Shown here piece by piece: positions 36,181-43,864 of a DNA stretch of 62,615 nucleotides (position 1 is its first letter; the number at the start of each line of letters is the position of its first letter). The position numbers were made by a program, and so were the translations under genes. Location of the stretch: positions 1-62,615 of the forward strand of contig JACAFE010000079.1 in the NCBI GenBank assembly GCA_013388435.1. Reading direction: 5' to 3'. Source of the DNA: Nitrospirota bacterium. GTDB lineage: Bacteria; Nitrospirota; Thermodesulfovibrionia; Thermodesulfovibrionales; SM23-35. The notes beneath the pieces were generated by a model. That model did no database searches, was not told the DNA's origin, and worked only from the letters and a program-made list of their open reading frames with translations.

Positions 36181-36531
36181 GGGGGCGAAAGGGCTCGACG
36201 GGGGTTACGAGGATCAGGTTGCATGTCGTGGCTCCGTAACCACGTAAAAATGCGGAAAACAAACACAAACGCCAATAACGAACTGGCACTCGCTGCTTAA
36301 TTAAGTAAGCAGCCGCTGCCCTGAAATTGTCTGTGTTTCAGGAGTCAGTGTCATTAAGCAGACTGGCTCAGGAGAATTTCTCCTGACTCTTGAGCAAGAC
36401 AAAAGGAGATTGGATTTCAAAAAGCCTTCCTGATGGCATTTTGAAATCTGAAACATAATAATCAGGATAAACATGTAGATGCCTGAGAGTAGTGCTTTCG
36501 GACGCGGGTTCAATTCCCGCCGCCTCCACCA
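36181..36531 (+). ncRNA. ssrA: Transfer-messenger RNA (tmRNA)
   Basis: The 5' end GGGGGCG pairs with CGCCTCC before ACCA at the 3' end (36521-36531) to form the acceptor stem. The 5' GGCTCGACGGGG and the T-arm GGGTTCAATTCCC give the tRNA-like half. The tag frame ends with GAACTGGCACTCGCTGCTTAA (36281-36301), and the most likely resume codon is GCC, giving the encoded tag ANNELALAA. Two in-frame-spaced stop signals (TAATTAA) follow. The tRNA-like domain and the gene next to smpB make the call firm; the exact resume codon is inferred. Confidence 0.96.
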
Positions 36532-36565
36532 TATAATCAATCTTAATAAAATCAAATGGTTGCGC

Positions 36566-36599
36566 CAGGTTATTTTATTTTTCAGGTTATTTTATTTTT
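36566..36599. repeat. 17-bp perfect tandem duplication
   Basis: CAGGTTATTTTATTTTT is repeated twice without a gap. It is the only structure I see in the 349-nt gap between the tmRNA (36531) and the response regulator (36881); otherwise the gap is plain AT-rich sequence. It is probably replication slippage. Confidence 0.8.
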
Positions 36600-36880
36600 A
36601 TTGTTATGAAAGAGGCAGGTATTTATTTTTGTATTTTAAAATATCATTCTGGTTATCATAAAATTATTGCGAAAAATCTTTATTCTGCTTACAAATAGAA
36701 AATCAAGATTCAAGTCCTGTTCTCTTTGTTACCCGGGTTGTTTTAATCATGAGCATAATTGAGAAATTTATTTATATATTTAAAAATTTGTTTTTCTATA
36801 CCTTGAGTACATTCAGATATGCTCTGCCATAAATATTATTATGAATACTAAATTTTTCCACGATATCCGTATTATTCGGG

Positions 36881-38224
36881 TTAAGGTATTTGTATATTGA
36901 ATCCTTTTATTTTGCGATGAAGATTGCTTCTTTCTACTTCAAGAACTTCTGCGGTCTTTGATATATTCCAGCTATTTTCCTCAAGTTTTCTAATAATAAA
37001 ATCTTTCTCAAAAGCTTCTTTTGCTTCTTTTAAAGTATTAAAAGAGAAATAATCCAGATGTATGTTTTCTTTCAAGAAAATATTTTTGGGCATAATGATT
37101 TCAGAAGGTGTCATAATTACAAGTCTTTCGATTACATTTCTCAATTCTCTGACATTACCCGGCCAGTCATATGTAGAGAGTAATTCTAACCCCTCATTTG
37201 TGATTTTCTTTGGCTTTTTACCGTATTCATCAGCAAAAAACTGAAGGAAATGTTCAACAAGTTCTGGAATATCTTCTTTCCTTTCCCTTAGCGGAGGCAC
37301 ATGAATAGGTATTACATTTAGTCTGAACAATAGGTCTTCTCTGAAAGTGCCCTTTTTTACTTCTTCAAAAAGATCTTTATTTGTGGCAGCTATAATCCTG
37401 ACGTCAACCTTGATATTTTTACTTCCACCAACTCTCTGGAATTCCTGTGTTTCGATAATACGCAGTACTTTTGACTGAGTTGATAGCGACATATCTCCAA
37501 CTTCGTCAAGAAATAATGTTCCTTCATCAGCAAGCTCAAATTTCCCTTTTTTACGTTCGAATGCTCCGGTAAAAGAACCTTTCTCATGACCGAATAATTC
37601 ACTTTCTATAAGTTCCTGAGGAATTGCAGCGCAATTCATTTCAATAAATGGCTTATCCACTCTCGGGCTGTTTTCATGCAGAAGATGTGCAACAAGCTCC
37701 TTTCCCGAACCGCTTTCTCCGAGTATTAATACTCTGCTGTTGCTTTTAGCTGCCATATCAATTTGCTCTTTTAAATTCTGGATTTTTTTAGAACTTCCGA
37801 CAAGTTTCCATTTTTTTGTAATGTCCTCTTTTAAAGCCCTGTTTTCAAGCTCTAATATTCTTTTTTCGAGAGCCAGTTTTGTTACCAGAAGAACTCTTTC
37901 GAGTGAAAGAGGTTTTTCGAGAAAATCATAGGCGCCCGAGCGTGTTGCTTTTACGGCGAGTTCAATGTTTGCATGCCCAGATATCATTACAACAGGCATG
38001 GTTGGATTCAGGGATTTTAGTTCTTTCATGGTTTCTATGCCATCAATCCCGGAGAGCCATACGTCAAGAAAAACAATATCAGGCGAATTTTCCTTCAAAA
38101 GTTTAATGGCTTCTTCTCCTGATGACGCTGTAATTACATCATAGCCTTCATCTTTGAATATATCCGAGAGTGTTTCCCTGATCCCTTCCTCATCATCTAC
38201 TATCAGTACAAGCTTATCTGTCAT
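36881..38224 (-). CDS. NtrX-like sigma-54-dependent response regulator
   Basis: A 447-residue three-domain activator. The receiver domain (1-120) keeps DDE, the phosphoacceptor Asp in FLDVWL and the KPL lysine. The AAA+ domain (about 140-375) has Walker A GESGSGKE and a sigma-54 contact loop reading GSFTGA instead of the usual GAFTGA. A Fis-type HTH ends the protein (SKTAEVLEVERSNLHRKI). Its start abuts the stop of the sensor kinase gene, with AAGGAG inside that gene. The substitution at the second loop residue occurs in some active NtrC relatives, so function is not excluded. Confidence 0.95.
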   Translation of the reverse strand: MTDKLVLIVDDEEGIRETLSDIFKDEGYDVITASSGEEAIKLLKENSPDIVFLDVWLSGIDGIETMKELKSLNPTMPVVMISGHANIELAVKATRSGAYDFLEKPLSLERVLLVTKLALEKRILELENRALKEDITKKWKLVGSSKKIQNLKEQIDMAAKSNSRVLILGESGSGKELVAHLLHENSPRVDKPFIEMNCAAIPQELIESELFGHEKGSFTGAFERKKGKFELADEGTLFLDEVGDMSLSTQSKVLRIIETQEFQRVGGSKNIKVDVRIIAATNKDLFEEVKKGTFREDLLFRLNVIPIHVPPLRERKEDIPELVEHFLQFFADEYGKKPKKITNEGLELLSTYDWPGNVRELRNVIERLVIMTPSEIIMPKNIFLKENIHLDYFSFNTLKEAKEAFEKDFIIRKLEENSWNISKTAEVLEVERSNLHRKIKGFNIQIP

Positions 38225-40243
38225 CTATATCTCCTTTATTGGAATCTCTATTCTAAAAACTGAACCTTTTGGTATATTCTCTCTCACAGTTATTTTCCCG
38301 CCGTGTTCTTTAATAATTCTGTTTGCTATTGCAAGACCGAGCCCTGTGCCGCCTTTTCTTGTTGAAAAATTAGGTTGAAAAAGTCTTCCCATATCAGTTG
38401 TTTGAATTCCTGTTCCTGTATCTGCAATTTCAACAGAAAGATTATTCAATTCTGAATTGAAATCAATAACAACATCAATAACTCCGCTACCAGACATTGC
38501 CTGTATTGCGTTATCAAATATATTAATAAGAACCCTCTTGAATTGTTCTGTGTCAAGTTCAATAGGGGGAATATTATCAGGGATCGAAACATTTATCTTG
38601 ATATTCTTATAGCCATAGTACAGATGAATTACTTCGTCAATAATATTATATAGGATAACTTCCTTCTTTTTTATTTCCGGCATTTTCCCGTATTTTGAAA
38701 AATCGTCAACAAGTTTTTTTAAACTGTCAACCTGTTTGATAATTGTCTGGATAGATTGGGGGAAAGTTTTTTCAAAATCTTTATCTTTGTTAATCCATTT
38801 TTTCATCATACGTTCAGTTGCAAGTTTTATAGGCGTTAAAGGATTTTTGATTTCGTGAGCTATTTTTTTTGCAGCATCCTGCCATGTTAGAGCTTTTTGA
38901 GCTTCTATAGCTTCTGTAATATCATCAAATACAACAAGCATTCCGATATATTTTTCATTGTCTTTAAGACTTGTTATGAAAATGTTAAGAGATAGTTTTT
39001 TATCTCCAATCATTGTGCTAACCTGTTTTTTAACAGGCCTGAACTGTCTTCCCTCTATGCTTTTAACTATTTCTTTTATCTCCTGTGAATCAATTTTTGA
39101 TAAGAGTTCATTGTAATTTTTATTTATAACTTCATCATGTCTCAATCCGAGAATCATGCATGCTGCTCCATTTATCATGGAAATTTCCCCTTTAATATCA
39201 AGCATAATAACGCCGGAATTTATGTTATCAAGTATATTTTTAAGGTACAGGTACGCTGACTGAATGGATTCTTTGCCTGCCTTTAAATTTTTTACCATTT
39301 CATTAAAAGAATTTATGAGAATGCCCATTTCATCTTCTTTTTCTAAATTGATGTGTACATCGAGATTCCCGGAAGATACCTGCTGATTGGCAAAAACGAG
39401 CATCTGTATCGGATCGGTTATATTTCTTGAGATCCTTAAAGCAACCCAGAGCGCAAAGAATACAACTATTGTAGTGATAAAACCGAGTATCAGAAGATAA
39501 TTCGCTTTTACAGGAACTTTTAAGGATTCTAAAGTAAGGTAATTTTCATAAGCATCATTGATTTTCTCTGCGTTCTTTGTAATTTTTGAAGGCATATAAG
39601 TCTCTACAACCACTACTTTTACAACCCTGCCATTTTTATACTCTGGCACAGCAGCCCTTATAAGGTCTCTATTATCTCCTGAAACAACTTCAGCTCCTTC
39701 TTTGCCCTCGAATGCAGCTTTAATAGTTTCGGTTGCTTCTTCGGGAAGATGGTAAATATATTTTACTGTGTAGTTTTTCTGGAAATTTTTTTCATTATAT
39801 ATCTGTTCTCTGGCAAAAATAAGAGCATTTTGTTTTTCATTTTCATAGACTGTTTTTGCGATTTCAACCGAGCTTTCAATCGGAATCTTGATTTGAGGAA
39901 TAAACCAGCGATCTATATAATTTGTGATTAAACCGCTTGCTATAAAAAACAAAAGAGCAGAAGGAATCAAGGTTATAATTACAAATATTGTAACAAGTCT
40001 TGTTTTGAATTTATAACCCGGAACCTGATGTTTTCTCTCAAAAAAAAGTTTCACGAGACTTTTTGCTATGAAAAAAATCAGGACAAGTAGTGCTACAAAA
40101 GTGAGGTTAAAAAGAAGCAGAAGTATAATCTGTGTTGGGAAAGGGATTATTTCATGCCTGACATAGTGGATTTCCAGGGCAAATGATATGATTATAAAAA
40201 TCGCAGACAGAAAAAGAAAAATCTTAAATCTTAACTCTTTCAT
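38225..40243 (-). CDS. NtrY-like membrane sensor histidine kinase
   Basis: A 672-residue kinase with three N-terminal membrane helices, an extracytoplasmic stretch (about 120-245), a fourth helix and HAMP (about 250-315), a PAS domain (about 330-435), HisKA with the phospho-His in AHEIKNPLTP, and HATPase_c (DTGTGIQ, GTGLGLAIA). This is the NtrY architecture. It should phosphorylate the adjacent NtrX-like regulator. It overlaps the upstream DUF4390 gene by four bases. Confidence 0.95.
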   Translation of the reverse strand: MKELRFKIFLFLSAIFIIISFALEIHYVRHEIIPFPTQIILLLLFNLTFVALLVLIFFIAKSLVKLFFERKHQVPGYKFKTRLVTIFVIITLIPSALLFFIASGLITNYIDRWFIPQIKIPIESSVEIAKTVYENEKQNALIFAREQIYNEKNFQKNYTVKYIYHLPEEATETIKAAFEGKEGAEVVSGDNRDLIRAAVPEYKNGRVVKVVVVETYMPSKITKNAEKINDAYENYLTLESLKVPVKANYLLILGFITTIVVFFALWVALRISRNITDPIQMLVFANQQVSSGNLDVHINLEKEDEMGILINSFNEMVKNLKAGKESIQSAYLYLKNILDNINSGVIMLDIKGEISMINGAACMILGLRHDEVINKNYNELLSKIDSQEIKEIVKSIEGRQFRPVKKQVSTMIGDKKLSLNIFITSLKDNEKYIGMLVVFDDITEAIEAQKALTWQDAAKKIAHEIKNPLTPIKLATERMMKKWINKDKDFEKTFPQSIQTIIKQVDSLKKLVDDFSKYGKMPEIKKKEVILYNIIDEVIHLYYGYKNIKINVSIPDNIPPIELDTEQFKRVLINIFDNAIQAMSGSGVIDVVIDFNSELNNLSVEIADTGTGIQTTDMGRLFQPNFSTRKGGTGLGLAIANRIIKEHGGKITVRENIPKGSVFRIEIPIKEI

Positions 40244-40830
40244 TTAAGTGAGCCGGCTGTGAAATATTTAGATTCTTTTTTTATTTTAAATGAATTTTCG
40301 GATACAAAAAACATAAAATAGCCGAGTATAGGAGGGAGTTTTCTGATTTTTGATTCAGCTGTCACCCTTACAAAATATACGCCATTTTCAATATCTTTAA
40401 TATTCGCAAGTTTTATATTTTCGAAATTTAATGCCCATTGAAGCATGGATTCAAATGATTTAAACCTTTTCCTCACCTGAGATGTTCCGTCATTTGAAGT
40501 TGCTATAAATTCAGTTTTCACAGGATCAACCTTAATTGTTCTTGTGAATGATTTGCCTGCAATAAATTCATCAGGCCACATTTCCCATACTCTGAAGAGA
40601 TCTATGTGAAAGACTAATTCTTTTTTTATTCCATTTTTTATTTCTTCAAGAAATTTGTCATCAAAGGTTATGGAAGTTGTGACATATATTTCATTTTCGT
40701 ATATTTTTACCTCAGGGCCTGAGATTTCGGCAGCTATTAAGCTCGATTGAGACGAAGAAAAAATAAAGATGAGAGCTATAAGAAACAAAATTATATCTTT
40801 CTTAAAACAGTCTATAAATATTTTTTTCAT
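40240..40830 (-). CDS. DUF4390 exported protein
   Basis: A 196-residue protein with an N-terminal signal or anchor segment (about 10-32) and a beta-rich remainder; it ends near GYFMFFVSENSF. It matches the DUF4390 family, which is repeatedly found directly upstream of ntrY-ntrX. That conserved context suggests it modulates the kinase from the periplasm, but no function is known. I chose ATG 40830, six nt after AGGA; an ATG at 40833 and a TTG at 40848 are alternatives. Confidence 0.85.
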   Translation of the reverse strand: MKKIFIDCFKKDIILFLIALIFIFSSSQSSLIAAEISGPEVKIYENEIYVTTSITFDDKFLEEIKNGIKKELVFHIDLFRVWEMWPDEFIAGKSFTRTIKVDPVKTEFIATSNDGTSQVRKRFKSFESMLQWALNFENIKLANIKDIENGVYFVRVTAESKIRKLPPILGYFMFFVSENSFKIKKESKYFTAGSLK

Positions 40831-40879
40831 CATTATTCCTATGAACAAAGGCTTGACTTATTTCAAAAATTGTATTTTC

Positions 40880-40888
40880 ATTATAGCA
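40880..40888 (-). promoter_or_regulatory. Extended -10 of the DUF4390-ntrY-ntrX operon
   Basis: Minus-strand TGC-TATAAT (40888-40880), a consensus extended -10, about 50 nt before the start codon. No -35 is obvious. Confidence 0.6.
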
Positions 40889-40945
40889 TAGTAGGTTAAA
40901 CCAGTACTAAAATAGTCAGTAAACTCAATTTGTAAGGAGGATGAT

Positions 40946-41428
40946 ATGGAGATAAAAACAGTTAAAATTAAAATACCCGAAGGTTGCAATATAATACTCG
41001 GACAGACTCATTTTATAAAAACTATCGAAGACCTTTATGAAATCATTGCAACCACAGTTCCCGGAGCAAAATTTGGGATAGCTTTTAACGAAGCATCAGG
41101 ACCATGTCTTATCAGAACAGAAGGGAATGATAACGACCTTATTAATACATGTGTTGATAATCTTAAAGAGACAGGCGCGGGTCATGTATTTTGTGTTTTA
41201 TTAAAAAATGCTTTCCCGATAAATGTTCTGAATCAAATTAAGAATTGTCCCGAGGTATGCCGCATTTTCTGCGCCACTGCCAATCCGCTTGAGGTTGTAA
41301 TATGTGCTACCGAGCAAGGCAATGGCATTATTGGAGTAATAGACGGTTTTTCACCAAAAGGAGTAGAGACTCCCGGGGATAAAGCTCACAGAAAAGAGTT
41401 TCTGAGAAAAATAGGATATAAACTTTAG
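40946..41428 (+). CDS. Adenosine-specific kinase family protein
   Basis: A 160-residue protein of the DUF355 family, named adenosine-specific kinase from a structure of an archaeal member. Characteristic stretches are FGIAFNEASGPCLIR, GAGHVFCVLLKNAFP and the C-terminal GFSPKGVET. It contains five cysteines, more than needed for the fold. The ribosome site AAGGAGG is strong. It is single, with hisI 78 nt downstream. The biochemical role in bacteria is poorly established, so the name is a family label. Confidence 0.85.
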   Translation: MEIKTVKIKIPEGCNIILGQTHFIKTIEDLYEIIATTVPGAKFGIAFNEASGPCLIRTEGNDNDLINTCVDNLKETGAGHVFCVLLKNAFPINVLNQIKNCPEVCRIFCATANPLEVVICATEQGNGIIGVIDGFSPKGVETPGDKAHRKEFLRKIGYKL

Positions 41429-41506
41429 TCAATGTTTCAATGAAGATTTTATTTGATATTGGAAAATAATCATTAATATACGTATAACAATTTGGAGGAA
41501 TAAATT

Positions 41507-41824
41507 ATGCTACCAGAACTTAAGTATGATGAAAAAGGGCTTATCCCGGCAATAATTCAGGATGTTAAAACAGGTGAAGTTTTAATGATGGCTTATATGA
41601 ATGAAAAGTCTTTGCAGATGACTGTAGAAACAGGATACACCCATTTCTGGTCTCGTTCGCGGCAAAAATACTGGAAAAAAGGAGAGACATCCGGGCATGT
41701 TCAGGAGGTAAAGGAGATATTATACGATTGTGACGCAGATACTTTGCTTGTCAAGGTAATACAACACGGCTCTGGTGCATGTCACACAGGCAACAGGACA
41801 TGCTTTTACAGAAATATTAAATAG
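41507..41824 (+). CDS. hisI: Phosphoribosyl-AMP cyclohydrolase
   Basis: Zinc enzyme of 105 residues for the third step of histidine synthesis. Motifs [27 protein letters not shown] and [12 protein letters not shown] carry the zinc and magnesium ligands. It is the stand-alone HisI without the HisE pyrophosphohydrolase domain. A GGAGGA ribosome site precedes it. As with hisD, it is separated from the rest of the pathway. Confidence 0.97.
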   Translation: MLPELKYDEKGLIPAIIQDVKTGEVLMMAYMNEKSLQMTVETGYTHFWSRSRQKYWKKGETSGHVQEVKEILYDCDADTLLVKVIQHGSGACHTGNRTCFYRNIK

Positions 41825-41843
41825 ACAGAGTCAGGAGAATGAA

Positions 41844-42005
41844 ATGAGTAAATACAAGTGTTCGGTATGTGGTTATATTTATAATCCCGAAGAAGGAGAC
41901 CCTGATTCAGGAATTTCTCCCGGAACACCTTTTGAAAATCTTCCGAATGATTGGAAATGTCCTGTATGCGGGGCAGAAAAATCAGCATTTGAAAAAATTG
42001 ATTGA
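41844..42005 (+). CDS. Rubredoxin
   Basis: A 53-residue rubredoxin with the two iron-binding CxxCG motifs (CSVCGY and CPVCGA). It carries one electron and often serves oxygen- or superoxide-reducing systems in anaerobes. ATG 41844 has AGGAG six nt upstream. The open frame runs further upstream into hisI, but that part is out of family. No obvious redox partner is adjacent. Confidence 0.97.
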   Translation: MSKYKCSVCGYIYNPEEGDPDSGISPGTPFENLPNDWKCPVCGAEKSAFEKID

Positions 42006-42029
42006 TTTTTATAATTGTTCTTAAAATTG

Positions 42030-42035
42030 TATAAT
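42030..42035 (+). promoter_or_regulatory. Candidate -10 of the kaiC-kaiB-EAL operon
   Basis: TATAAT lies 22 nt before the kaiC start, giving a short leader with the GAGGGAGG ribosome site. The -35 (TTTATA, 16 bp upstream) is weak. Confidence 0.5.
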
Positions 42036-42057
42036 TCGGGTCAGAGGGAGGATTTTT

Positions 42058-43473
42058 ATGTCAGGAAATAAAAGAAAGACATTAAAAAAGACACCAACCT
42101 ATATTATAGGACTTGATGAAATTTTAAATGGCGGATTGCCTCACGGGCGAACTTCGCTTATTTTTGGAACTCCAGGAAATGGTAAAACAGTGATGGGAGT
42201 AGAATTTCTTTATAGAGGGGCTATTAATGGTGAGCCTGGTATTTTTCTCGGTTTTGAAGAAACAGTGAAAACCCTATGCGAAAATGCGCTTACCATGGGT
42301 TTTGATCTTTCATATTTGAAGAAAAAGAATCTAATATTTCTTATGAATGGGCAGATTGAACCTGATGTAATTGTGAGCGGGAAGTTTTCGCTCAAACCAT
42401 TGCTTTCCATTATTTCAGGAAAAGCAAAAGAAATAGGCGCAAAGAGAATTGTTCTGGATGCTCTGGATGTGGTATTTGGTTTATTAGAAAATCCTATTCA
42501 GGTACGTTCGGAATTATATCAGTTAAATCTATGGCTTATGAAGCTCGGACTTACCACACTTATTACTTTAAAACCAAGAGAAGGTTATCCAGGAACTTTG
42601 TTTCAGGATTACTTCTATTCAATATCAGATTGTGTTATCCATCTCGATGTTAGACAATTAGATCAGGTCTCCACAAGAAGATGTCGTGTAGTCAAATATC
42701 GGGGTTCTGATTTTGGAAGAAATGAATATCCTTTTATTATTACAAATAAAGGTATCCGTTTAATTCCGATTACAAAGTTTGACTTGAGGCATAAACCTTT
42801 TGGAGAGAGAATTTCTTCAGGCATTAAAAGACTCGATGAGATGCTCGGAGGAGGCTATCAGAGAGCATCATGTATTCTTTTTGCAGGTGAACCAGGAACA
42901 GGGAAAACTATTCTCGCATCAACTTTTGTTACGCAGATGTGCAAACAAAATGAAAGAGTTCTGTATTTAAGTTTTGAGGAATCACCTGATGCAATTACTC
43001 ATAACGTAACAAGCGTTGGACTAAATCTCGAACGATTTTTAAACTCAGGGAAGCTTTTAATTTATGGAACAATGCCTGAGGCAACCGGTGTTGAAGAACA
43101 TTTAATGAGACTTTTTGACAAAGTTGAAAGCTTTAGCCCACAACATGTGATTATAGATGCCATTTCTGCTTGTGAAAGAATAGGTGGAAAGGAAGCTGCA
43201 TTTGATTATCTTATGCGTATTTTAAATTTCCTGAAGGAAAAAGGAATAACAGTAGTTCTTACAAACCAAACATCAGGGAGAAAATCACAGCTCGAAATAT
43301 CAGGAAATGGAATATCATCCATGGTGGATACCGTCATTTTTATAACATATGTGCATGGTGAGAAAGAGGTTAATAGAACTATTCAGATTCTCAAAGCAAG
43401 AGGATCGAGCCATTCAAATAAAATAAAAGGATTCAGGATAAATGATAGCGGGATAGAGATTTATGATATTTAA
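42058..43473 (+). CDS. kaiC: KaiC-like double-domain clock ATPase/kinase
   Basis: A 471-residue protein with two RecA-like KaiC domains. CI has Walker A GTPGNGKT (37-44) and catalytic glutamates E67-E68. CII has GEPGTGKT (277-284) and E307-E308. The cyanobacterial Ser-Thr phosphorylation pair aligns with S420-S421 here, so a two-site phosphorylation cycle is possible. The C-terminal A-loop/KaiA-binding tail is absent, in line with the lack of kaiA. It leads an operon with a KaiB and an EAL protein. Known relatives outside cyanobacteria act as timers or stress switches; the partner here suggests control of c-di-GMP. Confidence 0.9.
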   Translation: MSGNKRKTLKKTPTYIIGLDEILNGGLPHGRTSLIFGTPGNGKTVMGVEFLYRGAINGEPGIFLGFEETVKTLCENALTMGFDLSYLKKKNLIFLMNGQIEPDVIVSGKFSLKPLLSIISGKAKEIGAKRIVLDALDVVFGLLENPIQVRSELYQLNLWLMKLGLTTLITLKPREGYPGTLFQDYFYSISDCVIHLDVRQLDQVSTRRCRVVKYRGSDFGRNEYPFIITNKGIRLIPITKFDLRHKPFGERISSGIKRLDEMLGGGYQRASCILFAGEPGTGKTILASTFVTQMCKQNERVLYLSFEESPDAITHNVTSVGLNLERFLNSGKLLIYGTMPEATGVEEHLMRLFDKVESFSPQHVIIDAISACERIGGKEAAFDYLMRILNFLKEKGITVVLTNQTSGRKSQLEISGNGISSMVDTVIFITYVHGEKEVNRTIQILKARGSSHSNKIKGFRINDSGIEIYDI

Positions 43474-43510
43474 ATATTAAGGATTCAGAGAAAATATGGG
43501 GAGGGATAAA

Positions 43511-43864
43511 TTGGCTGATAGCAAACGGGCTAAAAAGAAAGAAAAATTAGCTAATAAAACTGAGAAAAACAAAAATCTGCTTCATTATAATTTAAGGTTA
43601 TTCATTGCAGGTGATGAACCAAATTCAAAAATGGCAGAAAAAACTTTGAAGGATATATGTGAAAAATACCTTCATGGCAGTTATAAACTCGAAATAATTG
43701 ATGTGACTAAGGATTTTAATATATCACTTGAGGAAAAGGTCTTTTTTGCCCCGACTTTGATTATCGAGACTCCTGAATTTAAATCAAGAATTGTCGGTTC
43801 TCTGAACGATGTTCAAAAGTTACTTGAACTTCTCGGCTTGTCTGAAACAGGAGGGAATAAGTGA
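43511..43864 (+). CDS. kaiB: KaiB-family protein
   Basis: A thioredoxin-like KaiB domain covers about residues 23-110, with LRLFIAGDEPNS and the cis-proline segment FFAPTLI that matches the ATPTL of cyanobacterial KaiB. An extra Lys-rich N-terminal stretch of about 20 residues precedes it. I chose TTG 43511, because GGGAGG lies six nt upstream; the in-frame ATG at 43496 has no ribosome site and would add five residues. It starts 37 nt after kaiC. KaiB is a fold-switching partner of KaiC, so a direct interaction is expected. Confidence 0.9.
   Translation: MADSKRAKKKEKLANKTEKNKNLLHYNLRLFIAGDEPNSKMAEKTLKDICEKYLHGSYKLEIIDVTKDFNISLEEKVFFAPTLIIETPEFKSRIVGSLNDVQKLLELLGLSETGGNK

Noticed and set aside
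36532-36880. Small gene between tmRNA and the response regulator
   Set aside because: The only open frame runs out of the tmRNA 3' end and has no ribosome site or family-like sequence.
36881-40830. Sigma-54 promoter next to the NtrYX-like operon
   Set aside because: I looked for TGGCAC-N5-TTGC spacing in the flanks and found none; an extended -10 is present instead.
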